From positions 1 to 40,107 of the forward strand of contig JAJFKC010000026.1 in NCBI GenBank assembly GCA_021773435.1: a stretch of DNA of 40,107 nucleotides, read 5' to 3'. The position numbers and the translations under genes were made by a program. The notes under the pieces are model-generated. The model saw only the letters and a list, made by a program, of their open reading frames with translations. It made no database searches and was not told where the DNA came from. This stretch comes from Porticoccaceae bacterium (GTDB lineage Bacteria; Pseudomonadota; Gammaproteobacteria; Pseudomonadales; Porticoccaceae). This document shows positions 10,116 to 18,359 of the stretch, one piece after another. How positions within the stretch are numbered: the first letter of the stretch is position 1; each line of letters starts with the position of its first letter.

Positions 10116-11612
10116 ATGACCGATAGAGCACTAACCGAAGGCCCTCATCCCATATCAAATCTACGTTGGTATGGTCTCATCGGTGGGCCGCTTTTCGCTT
10201 TGCTGGTTACATTCGCCGTGCCGACCCAGATCATTGGCATCGATGGGTCAACGTTAAACCTCGGCATTGCTGGGCAAGTAACCGCCGGACTGGCCGTGTG
10301 GATGGCAATCTGGTGGTTGACCGAAGCCATCTCGATTTACGCGACTGCACTACTACCACTGGCCATATTGCCTCTTACCGGTGCCCAATCTATAAACGCA
10401 GCGGCCAATGCCTATGCCCACCCCCTGATGTTCCTGTTCCTCGGCGGCTTTATTCTCGCATTAGCCTTAGAACACTGGCATCTGCACAAACGCTTTGCGT
10501 TATTTATATTACGCATCGTCGGCACTCAGCCACGGCGATTGGTGGCCGGCTTTATGATCGCCTCTGCAACGATGAGCATGTGGATCACCAACACTGCGAC
10601 CACCATCGTCATGCTACCCATCGCTTTAAGCGTGCTGGCCATGCAGCCGGAAAGCGACTGGAAACCGCGCTTTGCCATGTGCCTGCTACTGGGCGTTGCC
10701 TACTCCGCATCGATCGGTGGCATTGGCACCATTGTTGGCACCACGCCGAACATGTTTGCCGCCTCCTTTATTGAAAATGATCTGGGCACGGTGATCAGCT
10801 TTGGGCAATGGATGCTGATCGGCGTGCCGCTAGTAATTATATTTGTGCCGGTGGTCTGGTGGTTGATGACTCACGTGCTGTTGCCACTTCCTAAACAACA
10901 GCCAACAGACCACGCCGAAAATAGTCCCAGCCTGGACGTATCGCCGGACCCCTGGACCAAAGGCGCGGTACTGACATTAATTATTTTCGCGGGCACAGCA
11001 CTAGCCTGGATAGGCCGACCACTGCTGGCAAAGCTGGCCATTTTTGCCCACCTTACCGATGCGGGTATCGCTATTATTAGCGCCTTACTGCTATTTGTGA
11101 TCCCAGTAAATATCCGCGAAAAGCGCTTTTTAATGGACTGGGAAACCGCCCTTAAAGTACCGTGGGGCGTGCTCATTATTCTCGGCGGGGGGCTTTGCCT
11201 GGCTGGCGCCATTCGAGAAAACGGCGTCGCAGAATTGCTCGCTCTTCAGATAACGGCCATGGGTCAGGTGCCGCCACTAGTGATGATTCTCGTGGTAGTC
11301 TCGCTGATGATATTTCTCACCGAACTGACCAGTAACGTCGCGACCACGACTGCGCTGATCCCTATTGTCGCCGCCATCGCCATCGCGCTGGGGATGGAGC
11401 CACTAAAACTGGTTATTCCGGCCACCATGGCAGCAAGTTGTGCTTTTATGCTACCGGTGGCAACGCCGCCCAATGCCATCGTCTTTGGCTCGGGGCTAAT
11501 TACTATCCCCGCGATGGCACGGGTCGGATTCTGGCTAAACCTTAGCGGGATTCTTATCGTTACTCTGCTGTGTTATTTCGCCCTTGATCTCGTCCTGCCT
11601 CTGATTCGGTAA
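10116..11612 (+). CDS. DASS/SLC13 family anion (dicarboxylate or sulfate) symporter
   Basis: Inner-membrane secondary transporter, 498 aa, of the divalent-anion:Na+ symporter family, with about a dozen hydrophobic segments. The two inverted-repeat ion/substrate loops are recognisable: MWITNTATT at about 155-163 and LTSNVATTTALIP at about 402-414, each a version of the SNT motif. The MLPVATPPNAIVFGSG segment near the C-terminus is also diagnostic. Family substrates are C4-dicarboxylates, citrate, sulfate and thiosulfate; sequence alone does not decide. It lies just upstream of, and convergent with, the first CoA-transferase, so it could import an acid for the cluster to its right, but this is inference. 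Confidence 0.9.
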   Translation: MTDRALTEGPHPISNLRWYGLIGGPLFALLVTFAVPTQIIGIDGSTLNLGIAGQVTAGLAVWMAIWWLTEAISIYATALLPLAILPLTGAQSINAAANAYAHPLMFLFLGGFILALALEHWHLHKRFALFILRIVGTQPRRLVAGFMIASATMSMWITNTATTIVMLPIALSVLAMQPESDWKPRFAMCLLLGVAYSASIGGIGTIVGTTPNMFAASFIENDLGTVISFGQWMLIGVPLVIIFVPVVWWLMTHVLLPLPKQQPTDHAENSPSLDVSPDPWTKGAVLTLIIFAGTALAWIGRPLLAKLAIFAHLTDAGIAIISALLLFVIPVNIREKRFLMDWETALKVPWGVLIILGGGLCLAGAIRENGVAELLALQITAMGQVPPLVMILVVVSLMIFLTELTSNVATTTALIPIVAAIAIALGMEPLKLVIPATMAASCAFMLPVATPPNAIVFGSGLITIPAMARVGFWLNLSGILIVTLLCYFALDLVLPLIR

Positions 11613-11630
11613 ACATCTTGATCCCGTAGC

Positions 11631-11662
11631 CATCACGGTTCAATAGTCGTCATGGTTCAGTA
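11631..11662. repeat. Degenerate 17-bp-period repeat between convergent genes
   Basis: CATCACGGTTCAATA at 11631-11645 is echoed by CGTCATGGTTCAGTA at 11648-11662 (12 of 15 matching). It lies between the transporter stop and the CoA-transferase stop. No hairpin terminator is visible here. Confidence 0.35.
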
Positions 11663-11667
11663 AGAAT

Positions 11668-12915
11668 CTAAACTTCATCGAGCAACGCACCGCTTTCGTA
11701 GAGCGCATTGATTTCAGCGTCACTGCGGCCCAGTATCGTGCTCAAAATCTCCCGATTGTGCTCACCCAGGCCAGGCACCTGATAGTCTGGATTATCAGAA
11801 TACCCTGAGGTTTTAATCGGCATACCCGGAATCTGAAACTCACCGCCCACAGTATCTTTTACAGTGCGAACGGTGCCTCGCGCGACCAGATGCGGATGCG
11901 TTAAAGTTTGTTCGACAGTTAGCACCGGCGCACAGGGTATATGGTAGGCCTCAAGCATGGCTATCACAGCATCAACATCTTCAAATTGCTCCAACCATTT
12001 TTCGATCAGCGCAACCACTTCAGCTTTGCATTCAAGCCGCGCTGCGTCTGTAGAGAATTTTTCGTCAACGATAAGCTCAGGGCGATTCATAGCTTTACAC
12101 AAGTCTTTCCAGTGATGCATAAAGGCCATCATGATGACGTCACCGCCCGGCGCATGGAATATGCCGGCCGGACACAGATAGGATAGATGCCGACCCGAGC
12201 GCGTCGGATTGATCGCACCATCACTACCACTACACTGATGCACGTTGACTTCGTGACAGTGGTAATAGGCATCGAGAATCGCAATATCAAGATGCTGACC
12301 GCGACCGGTTCGAGCGCGATGTAACAGTGCAGCAGCGATCGCAAAGGCACCATGGACCCCGGTGCTGACATCACCAATGCCCGCTAACGGAATATAGGGT
12401 GACTCGCCCGACTCGCCGATCATTGATGTAATCCCGGAGTAAGCCTGAGCGATATAATCATAGCCCGGCTTTTCAGCCAGTGGCCCTGTTTGGCCAAGGG
12501 CTGAGATAGAACACAGGATAATATCGTCCTTTAATTCACGCAAATCATCGTAACCCAGGCCCATAGTGGCCATCACACCGGGTCTAAAATTTTCCACCAC
12601 TGCATCGCAGTAGGGCACTAAATCTCGCACTATCGCCATGCCTTCGGGGCTACGCAAATCGACACAAACACTTTTCTTGTTCAGACTCTGCTGAATGATA
12701 TAGAGACTACTGTCACCACGAAGTTTAGATATACCTCTGACCATATCCCCCGATGGGGCCGGTTCAATCTTGATGACTTCCGCCCCCAGCTCGGCAAACA
12801 GGCGGGAGCAAGTTGGCCCTGCCAACGCACGGGTAAGGTCAAGAAGGCGTATGCCCGTTAACAGGTGCTCGTTGGCTACAACCGTATTTGGCTCTTTTTT
12901 ATCTGCTTCAGTCAT
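11668..12915 (-). CDS. CaiB/BaiF (class III) CoA-transferase
   Basis: Moves CoA between carboxylic acids through an aspartyl-anhydride intermediate, cytoplasmic. It has 415 aa, the family norm. The N-terminal LLDLTRALAGPTCSRLFAELG block, VVENFRPGVM, CSISALGQTGP and the AGIGDVSTGVH segment with catalytic aspartate D182 are all present. The C-terminal APVLTVEQTLTHPHL and GEFQIPGMP blocks close the fold. It carries about 12 extra residues at the N-terminus compared with the four paralogues at 26-31 kb, and differs throughout, so it is an older relative. The ribosome site is GGAAG before ATG. The substrate acid is unknown. Confidence 0.92.
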   Translation of the reverse strand: MTEADKKEPNTVVANEHLLTGIRLLDLTRALAGPTCSRLFAELGAEVIKIEPAPSGDMVRGISKLRGDSSLYIIQQSLNKKSVCVDLRSPEGMAIVRDLVPYCDAVVENFRPGVMATMGLGYDDLRELKDDIILCSISALGQTGPLAEKPGYDYIAQAYSGITSMIGESGESPYIPLAGIGDVSTGVHGAFAIAAALLHRARTGRGQHLDIAILDAYYHCHEVNVHQCSGSDGAINPTRSGRHLSYLCPAGIFHAPGGDVIMMAFMHHWKDLCKAMNRPELIVDEKFSTDAARLECKAEVVALIEKWLEQFEDVDAVIAMLEAYHIPCAPVLTVEQTLTHPHLVARGTVRTVKDTVGGEFQIPGMPIKTSGYSDNPDYQVPGLGEHNREILSTILGRSDAEINALYESGALLDEV

Positions 12916-13090
12916 CGGGACATCTTCCGTTTATGAGTAACTATCGAATGAGAGGGTAGAATCCCCCACCACGAAAGTCCAGCATCTCCAATACCATCCC
13001 CGCGTTCCCAATGAAGGTATCTTCCGATCTTCCGTCACCTAATATCAAAGTCCTGTCTCTATCACTAATACAAATAAACGCCACCGCTGT

Positions 13091-13450
13091 TCAATTATAG
13101 TGCGCCAGAACCTTATAGACTTTATTTTCAGCGTTGAAAAACATCACCTCAATGGCCATCTTGCCGAGCACCGAATGATAATAAATTGCAATCGAGCCGA
13201 TACTTTCAGTTGTATCAACTAGCTCAAAATGCAGGTCAGGCATTTTCTGTAGCGCCGCTGCCCAATATTCGCGAATATTCTCTTTGCCTTTAAGCGTACC
13301 GGTATCAATGTCCATGGCTACTTTGATCATTGGGGTGGTGATTTCGAAATCATTCGTATAGTGAGCGAGGATTCGATCAAGGTCATGGGCATTCCATGCA
13401 GCGACCCATTCATCGACAAATTCCTTGGCGTTCAATTTGTTTATCGTCAT
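13091..13450 (-). CDS. NTF2-like/SnoaL-like protein
   Basis: Small cone-shaped alpha+beta barrel protein of the NTF2/SnoaL-like group, 119 aa. The opening helix FVDEWVAAWNAHDLDRILAHY and the following FEITTP strand are typical, as is the GKENIREYW helix. Such proteins can be isomerases, hydratases, lactone hydrolases or binding proteins (ketosteroid isomerase shares the fold). Catalytic residues cannot be assigned with confidence. It is divergent from the DUF1330 gene over 108 bases and probably transcribed alone. No hairpin terminator was seen after it. Confidence 0.75.
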   Translation of the reverse strand: MTINKLNAKEFVDEWVAAWNAHDLDRILAHYTNDFEITTPMIKVAMDIDTGTLKGKENIREYWAAALQKMPDLHFELVDTTESIGSIAIYYHSVLGKMAIEVMFFNAENKVYKVLAHYN

Positions 13451-13558
13451 CGCTTATATCTCTATTGGTCGAGCGCTAGTAACGCAAGCCTGTGCATATT
13501 GATCATTTTAGGTAAACTGCCATCGCTACAATCGAATAAATAATCAAAGGAGCAAATC

Positions 13559-13852
13559 ATGCCAGCTTATGTAGTTGCCCAGGTCAAAGTCAAAGATCCA
13601 GAAAAAATGGCGGCCTATGCCAAAGCCGCGGGACCCACCCTTGCTGCATTCGGTGCTGAAATTATCATGCGGGCACCGGTGCTCGAAACACTGGCCGGTG
13701 ACGCCGATTTCGATCGCTGTGTAATGACCAAATTTACCGATGTCGAAACGGCACGTGCCTGGTATAACAGCGAAGCTTACCAGGAGGCGATCAAGTTGCG
13801 GGACGAAGCCACTGAGAGAGTGGTATTTACGCTAGTCGAATCAGACGATTAG
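13559..13852 (+). CDS. DUF1330 family protein (dimeric alpha-beta barrel)
   Basis: Compact protein of 97 aa with the DUF1330 pattern: AYVVAQVKVKDPEKMAAYAKAA at the start, a central GAEIIMRAP, and the AWYNSEAYQEAIKLRDEAT helix near the end. The fold is a ferredoxin-like dimeric barrel also seen in small monooxygenases and EthD-like proteins; biochemical function is not established. The start is well set by AAAGGAG seven bases upstream. A strong hairpin 20 bases downstream ends the transcript. It is divergent from the NTF2-like gene, so one regulatory region may serve both. Confidence 0.85.
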   Translation: MPAYVVAQVKVKDPEKMAAYAKAAGPTLAAFGAEIIMRAPVLETLAGDADFDRCVMTKFTDVETARAWYNSEAYQEAIKLRDEATERVVFTLVESDD

Positions 13853-13871
13853 CCGCGCTCTATTGGTAGCC

Positions 13872-13912
13872 ATAAAACAGCAGCACCGGGCAAACTCGGT
13901 ACTGCTGTTTTA
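13872..13912. terminator. Bidirectional hairpin terminator
   Basis: A 12-bp arm ATAAAACAGCAG pairs with CTGCTGTTTTAT, followed after one mismatch by four more pairs (ACCG/CGGT) and an eight-base loop. A and T runs flank the stem on both sides, so it can stop both the DUF1330 gene and the convergent dioxygenase gene. Confidence 0.8.
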
Positions 13913-13983
13913 TAAGCAAGAGCCCTTATAGGCGTTCGATATTTTTAGACTTTCTATAACAAACACCATAAGAAGAATTTGGC

Positions 13984-14889
13984 TCAAGCTGCAGGGGGAT
14001 GATGACCCCAGTCACTTAGGCGCGAATAGCTTTTCACTTCCCAGTTGAGATCGTCGACAACAATGCCGCCCCAACCAAATTCCAGGCCGAAACCACCGGG
14101 CGTTTTCACATAAAATGAAAACATCTTGTCGTTGGGATGCTGACCCAGCTCCATCATAAATTTGAGGCCAGCATTTTTACAACGCTCATAGGCCATGCCC
14201 ACATCCATCATATTGTCACATTGCAACATAATGTGGTGCAGCTTCTGCTTAGAAGGCATGACGGCCAGGGCAGCGCTATGGTGGCGACCGGTTTTGGCAT
14301 GCAAGAATATCGCATCCAACATGGGGCCACCCGGTGCCAGTTCAGCAGAAATAACATCGCTTAATCGCAGGCACAGCGTTTCTCGATAAAATTTCTTGGT
14401 GGCTTCGAAATCTTTTGCGACAGCCAGAAAGTGTCCTGCACCGAGCCGGTCGGCAATAAATGAGCCAGATAACACATTTGATCGAAAGGACTCTTCAACG
14501 GGCGCATTGGCTGGTCCAAAGTAGAGTTCATGGGATAGACCGTTAGGATCTTCGCAACAATAAAGTTTTTCAACGCCACGTTTGCGACATAATTCGCCAT
14601 CACCCATTTCTATTGATTCACCCTGTCGACGCATATGGCCGACCAATTGTTCGAGGGCTTCTTCGTTCGCCAGCTCCCAGCCAACCGCAAGTAGATCGTC
14701 TTTGTCGCCCTGCTCAATAGCTAGTCGACGGGTCTGCTCATCCATACGTAACAGTAATGTCTGGTCATCACTATCATCGCCCTGTTGCAAGCCAATGATA
14801 TCGACAGCAAAGGTTTTCCAGGCATCCAGGTCGGTGGCACTGAAAACAAAATATCCCAGGCTGGACGGTGTGAAGTCGCTGGTTTCCAT
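13984..14889 (-). CDS. Extradiol ring-cleavage dioxygenase, type I (BphC-like, two VOC modules)
   Basis: Cleaves a catechol ring beside the diol using Fe(II), cytoplasmic. It has 301 aa, with an N-terminal module (about 1-130, no metal site) and a catalytic C-terminal module (about 145-285). The metal triad is visible: H153 in GAGHFLAV, a histidine of the KLHHIML pair (218/219), and E270 in GFGLEFGWGG. The active-site residues of this family also seem present: H203/H204, H251 (GQHPNDKM) and Y260 (SFYVKTPGG). AGGGGAT precedes the ATG. This gene is the best evidence that an aromatic or steroid-derived catechol is degraded. It is followed by the bidirectional terminator; the MaoC pair lies upstream on the same strand. 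Confidence 0.88.
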   Translation of the reverse strand: METSDFTPSSLGYFVFSATDLDAWKTFAVDIIGLQQGDDSDDQTLLLRMDEQTRRLAIEQGDKDDLLAVGWELANEEALEQLVGHMRRQGESIEMGDGELCRKRGVEKLYCCEDPNGLSHELYFGPANAPVEESFRSNVLSGSFIADRLGAGHFLAVAKDFEATKKFYRETLCLRLSDVISAELAPGGPMLDAIFLHAKTGRHHSAALAVMPSKQKLHHIMLQCDNMMDVGMAYERCKNAGLKFMMELGQHPNDKMFSFYVKTPGGFGLEFGWGGIVVDDLNWEVKSYSRLSDWGHHPPAA

Positions 14890-15018
14890 ATCTTATCCCC
14901 TATATTTTAGAACGCTTGTGTTTGTTGTTGCCGTTACTTCTGACGAGCCGCCTTGGTATGTTGCGCCTTGTTGGGCACTTTATCCAGACAATCTGGATGA
15001 CAAATCATCTTGATGTTC

Positions 15019-15426
15019 TTAGAATCGCACCACCGCATGGCCCGGAATTGTTACCTCTCCCTGCGCATTTTTCAGGTATAAACTGACTTTAATTTCTTTG
15101 GTTTCGTTATTTTTTTCTTCTACTTGACCACCTGCAGTCATAGTTTCACCCAGGTACGCAGCGCGGCGGTTAGCATAACCAAACGACACCAGTGTGGCAT
15201 CCTCGCCTATCCAGTCGGTGACGACCTGACCAATCCAGTCGCCCTGCAGCGGCCCGTCCAGCACAATGGCATCGTAACCTTCCTCTTCAGTGGCGTAGGC
15301 GTGGTCAAAATGAATACGGTGGGGGTTCCAGATGGCCGCGTTGTACATAAATAGCTGGACAATGGTCGCTGTGTGATCGCGGCTAGGCAGCTCACTGCCG
15401 ACGGTAATATCTTCGTAGCTCAACAT
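15019..15426 (-). CDS. MaoC-like dehydratase subunit (C-terminal type hot-dog)
   Basis: Hot-dog-fold enoyl-CoA hydratase/dehydratase subunit, 135 aa. It carries the active-site stretch around N34, H36 and H39 in WNPHRIHFD, equivalent to the HRIHYD segment of FAS1-like and mesaconyl-CoA hydratases. Ribosome site GAGGT. It starts four bases after the stop of the partner gene, so the two are co-translated and almost certainly form a heterodimer. This subunit carries the catalytic motif. It probably adds water to an unsaturated acyl-CoA intermediate of the cluster. Confidence 0.88.
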   Translation of the reverse strand: MLSYEDITVGSELPSRDHTATIVQLFMYNAAIWNPHRIHFDHAYATEEEGYDAIVLDGPLQGDWIGQVVTDWIGEDATLVSFGYANRRAAYLGETMTAGGQVEEKNNETKEIKVSLYLKNAQGEVTIPGHAVVRF

Positions 15427-15430
15427 GACT

Positions 15431-15886
15431 TTACCTCGCGATTAATGATGTGGTTTCGTTAAGAATCGGCTCGCCGTCTTCGGTTTCGACAATCACTTCG
15501 GTAACAACGAATATAAGTGGCCCGGTCTTGCCTTCCTTCTCATAGATGTCATTCAATTGCCGGGTGATAGCCAGTTTGTCTCCTTCCCGAATGGCTCGAT
15601 GAAATACTGTGTTAGAGCTGCCGGCCATAATTCGTTTTAGGGGCAGCGGCGGAATCAGTTTATCCTCAGCAATGCCATCTACACGCAGTGCTTCAGGTGG
15701 CAGGATTTCCATGATGTAGCCGAAATGGAAAAGCGGTGGCGCTTCGTCACCATCGATGTATTTTTTTGCCCGCTGACCGGTTGAAACAGCGTATTTCTGA
15801 AGATCCCTGCGGGTTACTTCCACATGGATAACTGGATTGGTCTCACCAATTTTTGCGGTGATCTCGGGTGTTAATAATCCTGCCAT
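15431..15886 (-). CDS. MaoC-like dehydratase subunit (FAS1-like N-terminal type)
   Basis: Partner hot-dog protein, 151 aa, of the MaoC_dehydrat_N (FAS1-like dehydratase) type. It has the usual ADLQKYAVSTGQ-like substrate region (residues about 27-40), a proline-rich segment APPLFHFGYIM, and the RIMAGSSNTVFHRAIREGD strand-turn that packs the dimer. It lacks the HRIHxD motif and so needs the downstream subunit. AGGA precedes the ATG. First gene of a two-gene operon, with a four-base gap to the second. Confidence 0.87.
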   Translation of the reverse strand: MAGLLTPEITAKIGETNPVIHVEVTRRDLQKYAVSTGQRAKKYIDGDEAPPLFHFGYIMEILPPEALRVDGIAEDKLIPPLPLKRIMAGSSNTVFHRAIREGDKLAITRQLNDIYEKEGKTGPLIFVVTEVIVETEDGEPILNETTSLIAR

Positions 15887-16000
15887 ATTGTTGAGTCCTG
15901 TTTAATTTTGTGTCCACTTGCTACTAGCCCGCTATCAACGCACCGCCAGATCATTGATAAATCTAATCACTAGCGCTTTGTTGTGAGCGGGATGTGGCAA

Positions 16001-16288
16001 TTATTCTACGGCTGGTAAGACCTGAATACCGGGTGCGCCGGCTAGAAAACCACCCAACTTGCCACCCAGCTCTTTGAAGTGGGGTGTTACACGGTGAGCT
16101 TCTAAATCAGCACCACTGCCATACTGCTCAAGCATAATATAGACGGTAGGATCATCGGTTTTGTGTAACTGATACAGCGTGCAGGCTGGCTCATTGGCCC
16201 GGACTGCGGCAGTCAGTTCTTTCATCAGCGCTTCAAAACCGTCCTGCTTACCATCTTGTATTGTTAAGGTTGCTATCACTCCGATCAT
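16001..16288 (-). CDS. ABM-domain (antibiotic biosynthesis monooxygenase fold) protein
   Basis: Dimeric ferredoxin-like barrel of the ABM/YgiN type, 95 aa when started at 16288 (MIGVIATLTIQ). That start has AGGAGAAAACC directly upstream; the open frame continues 33 codons further but that part is not family-like. The core features are the FEALMKELTAAVRANEPACTLYQLHK helix-strand unit and the VYIMLEQYGSGADLEAH segment with its downstream histidine helix. The family includes quinol monooxygenases and many proteins of unknown activity. It is divergent from the alpha/beta hydrolase. Confidence 0.85.
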   Translation of the reverse strand: MIGVIATLTIQDGKQDGFEALMKELTAAVRANEPACTLYQLHKTDDPTVYIMLEQYGSGADLEAHRVTPHFKELGGKLGGFLAGAPGIQVLPAVE

Positions 16289-16414
16289 GGTTTTCTCCTG
16301 TTGGTAATTTTTATGGCCCGCTACTATACGATAAGCGAGCTGCTCTGAGAAACTATCCCACAACATCTTTGTTTTTTGATGGGACACGGGTCTAAACTAG
16401 GCCCAAGACTAATC

Positions 16415-16446
16415 CAATGAGCTAATTCAATGAGCTAATTCAATGA
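16415..16446. repeat. 13-bp tandem repeat upstream of the alpha/beta hydrolase
   Basis: CAATGAGCTAATT occurs at 16415-16427 and 16428-16440, with a partial third unit to 16446. It lies 46-78 bases before the hydrolase start, in the divergent promoter region shared with the ABM gene. Confidence 0.6.
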
Positions 16447-16492
16447 TCAATCCGAACCTTAACTTACAAAACATAAACATGAGGGAGCTAAT

Positions 16493-17269
16493 ATGCCCAG
16501 CTTTGATTCCGACGGCGTAGAAATTGTCTATGAAACATTTGGCTTTGGTGCGCCGGTTATCCTGTGCCATGGTTTTGCCGCCCACCGCAAACAGGCCTGG
16601 ATGGCCAACGATTGGCAGGGCACGCTGGCAAAGGCTGAGCGGGAGGCTATTCTGTTCGATCATCGGGGCCATGGCGACAGCGAAAAACTCTACAACAAAG
16701 AGGACTATTCAGTCCCCATGATGGCCGGTGATGTGTTGCGGCTGATGGATAAACTGAATATCGACAAAGCACCCATCATCAGTCACTCCATGGGCGCAAT
16801 GATCACCTTGTACCTGACTATCCATCACCCTGAGCGGATCGAAGCAGCGGTGTTGATCGGCATTGGTGAACATATGTTAGGAGACAGTAGAGACCCAAAA
16901 ATTATGGCCGATGCGCTCACGAGCAAAGAGCCATGGGATATCGAAGATGAGGCGGCGGCGTCGTTCAGAGCTTTCGTCGATTCGACCCGCAGTGACCACG
17001 AGGCGCTTGCTGCCTGCACCTATGGCACCCGTCACCCATTAGATTTAGAAGCCATGGCGAAAATATCGCTGCCGGTCTTAGTCGTGGGTGCGGCCCAGGA
17101 TGAATTCAGCGGCTCGGTGGAGCCTTTGGCTAATGCCATTGGCAGCGCCACCCACGCTACGATTCCCTATACCAGCCACCACTCGGTGTTAGCTGAGGCC
17201 TCAACCAAGGATATTATTTTTGAGTTTCTCGGTCTGCCAGCGCCGGAGCATTATGAGCATTCGTGGTAG
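16493..17269 (+). CDS. Alpha/beta hydrolase
   Basis: Cytoplasmic hydrolase of the alpha/beta fold, 258 aa. The oxyanion-hole region is LCHGFAAHR at about 24-32. The nucleophile elbow is SHSMG with S99, the acid is probably D203 in AQDEFSG, and the base is H229 or H230 in YTSHHSVLAE. FDHRGHGDSEK is the usual strand-4 motif. GAGGGAG lies eight bases before the ATG. Ester, lactone, epoxide and ring-fission (C-C) hydrolases share this scaffold. Given the extradiol dioxygenase 1.6 kb away, a ring-fission product hydrolase is possible but unproven. It is convergent with the LLM gene. Confidence 0.88.
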   Translation: MPSFDSDGVEIVYETFGFGAPVILCHGFAAHRKQAWMANDWQGTLAKAEREAILFDHRGHGDSEKLYNKEDYSVPMMAGDVLRLMDKLNIDKAPIISHSMGAMITLYLTIHHPERIEAAVLIGIGEHMLGDSRDPKIMADALTSKEPWDIEDEAAASFRAFVDSTRSDHEALAACTYGTRHPLDLEAMAKISLPVLVVGAAQDEFSGSVEPLANAIGSATHATIPYTSHHSVLAEASTKDIIFEFLGLPAPEHYEHSW

Positions 17270-17319
17270 GCGACCGGTTGGTAAACAACCAACTATTGAG
17301 CCACCGAATCGAACAGCCA

Positions 17320-18258
17320 TCAACCAACCAGCAGCGGCCTCACTTCTTTTGCAAATCGCGCCACCTGTTCGTGACGCTCAGCCAGAGGACTCACCGAATC
17401 GACGATGATATGGCGAACGCCAGCCTCTCGAAATTCGTTTATCGTGGCCGCGACATCTTCCGGCCGCCCCAATGCACAATATCGTTTGGCGGGATTTCTA
17501 AAATCACTGGCATAGCGCTCGCTAAGATGTTCTGTGGCCACATCCCAGGACTGTTCAAAGGTATCGTCGATGCGAAAAAATAGCAGGTGAGCGGTGCCAA
17601 AGCTGTCTACCTTTCGATTGGCTTCACCGGCGGCGGCAGACATGGTATCCAGTGCGGATTTGTACATTTCTGGAGTCACCACATAAGAAATATAGCCATC
17701 GGCCTTTTGCCCGGCTCGTTTCAGGGCAGGCTCTGAGCGACCACCACACCAGATAGGTGGGCCTCCAGCCCGTACGGGTTTGGGTCGCATCTTGACATCG
17801 TTGAAGGGGAAGAATTTCCCATCATTTGACACCGAGTCCCCTGTCCACAGTTTACGCAGCACATCGATACCTTCGCTCAGGCGAGCACCCCGCTCTTCAA
17901 CCGGTACACCACAGGCGGCGAACTCATTGGGAAATTCACCACCGATGCCAACACCGAATATCAACCGGCCATCGGTTAAGCGATCCAGAGTCGAGACCTG
18001 CTTCGCCACTGTTGTCGGATGACGCAGGGGCAGCAGAAAAACTGACGTGCCCAGGGTTAGCCGATCGCTAAGCACTGCAGCCTGAGCTAATTGCAGCAGC
18101 GGATCCATAATGGGTACAGCAAAGGCGATATGATCACCGACCCACAGGGAGTCCATCCCGATTTCATCAGCCAACTTTGTCGTTTTGCGCACAGAGTCCA
18201 GGCTATCCATGGAAGTCATCCAGCCAAATTTCATTTCCTTTTCAAGGGGTAAAGTCAT
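17320..18258 (-). CDS. LLM-class (luciferase-like) flavin-dependent oxidoreductase
   Basis: TIM-barrel oxidoreductase of the bacterial luciferase family, 312 aa, using reduced FMN or F420. The family blocks are in order: KFGWMTSMDS at the N-terminus, ADEIGMDSLWVGDH, LTLGTSVFLLPLRHP, STLDRLTDGRLIFGVGIGG and PIWCGGRSEPALKRAG. AAGGA before the ATG supports the start. Gammaproteobacteria mostly lack F420, so FMNH2 from a partner reductase is the simpler guess. Possible reactions are hydroxylation or Baeyer-Villiger oxidation of a cyclic substrate. It follows a second LLM gene on the same strand after about 100 bases. Confidence 0.87.
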   Translation of the reverse strand: MTLPLEKEMKFGWMTSMDSLDSVRKTTKLADEIGMDSLWVGDHIAFAVPIMDPLLQLAQAAVLSDRLTLGTSVFLLPLRHPTTVAKQVSTLDRLTDGRLIFGVGIGGEFPNEFAACGVPVEERGARLSEGIDVLRKLWTGDSVSNDGKFFPFNDVKMRPKPVRAGGPPIWCGGRSEPALKRAGQKADGYISYVVTPEMYKSALDTMSAAAGEANRKVDSFGTAHLLFFRIDDTFEQSWDVATEHLSERYASDFRNPAKRYCALGRPEDVAATINEFREAGVRHIIVDSVSPLAERHEQVARFAKEVRPLLVG

Positions 18259-18359
18259 TACTGTTCCTTACTTTTTAAATTTGCAAGACAGCGTATTTAT
18301 ACGTTTGAGAATTTGTGGACTCACGCCGATATTTTTAATCAGGCAGCCCACGAGCCCGA

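Noticed and set aside
13020-13030. TCTTCCGATCT, identical to the end of a common sequencing adapter
   Set aside because: Only 11 bases, and explained by a local repeat of ATCTTCCG (also at 12922 and 13027); flanks are continuous genomic sequence without a visible junction.
17276-17293. GTTGGT/ACCAAC-type hairpin between convergent hydrolase and LLM genes
   Set aside because: Six-base stem without a T-run on either strand; not a credible terminator.
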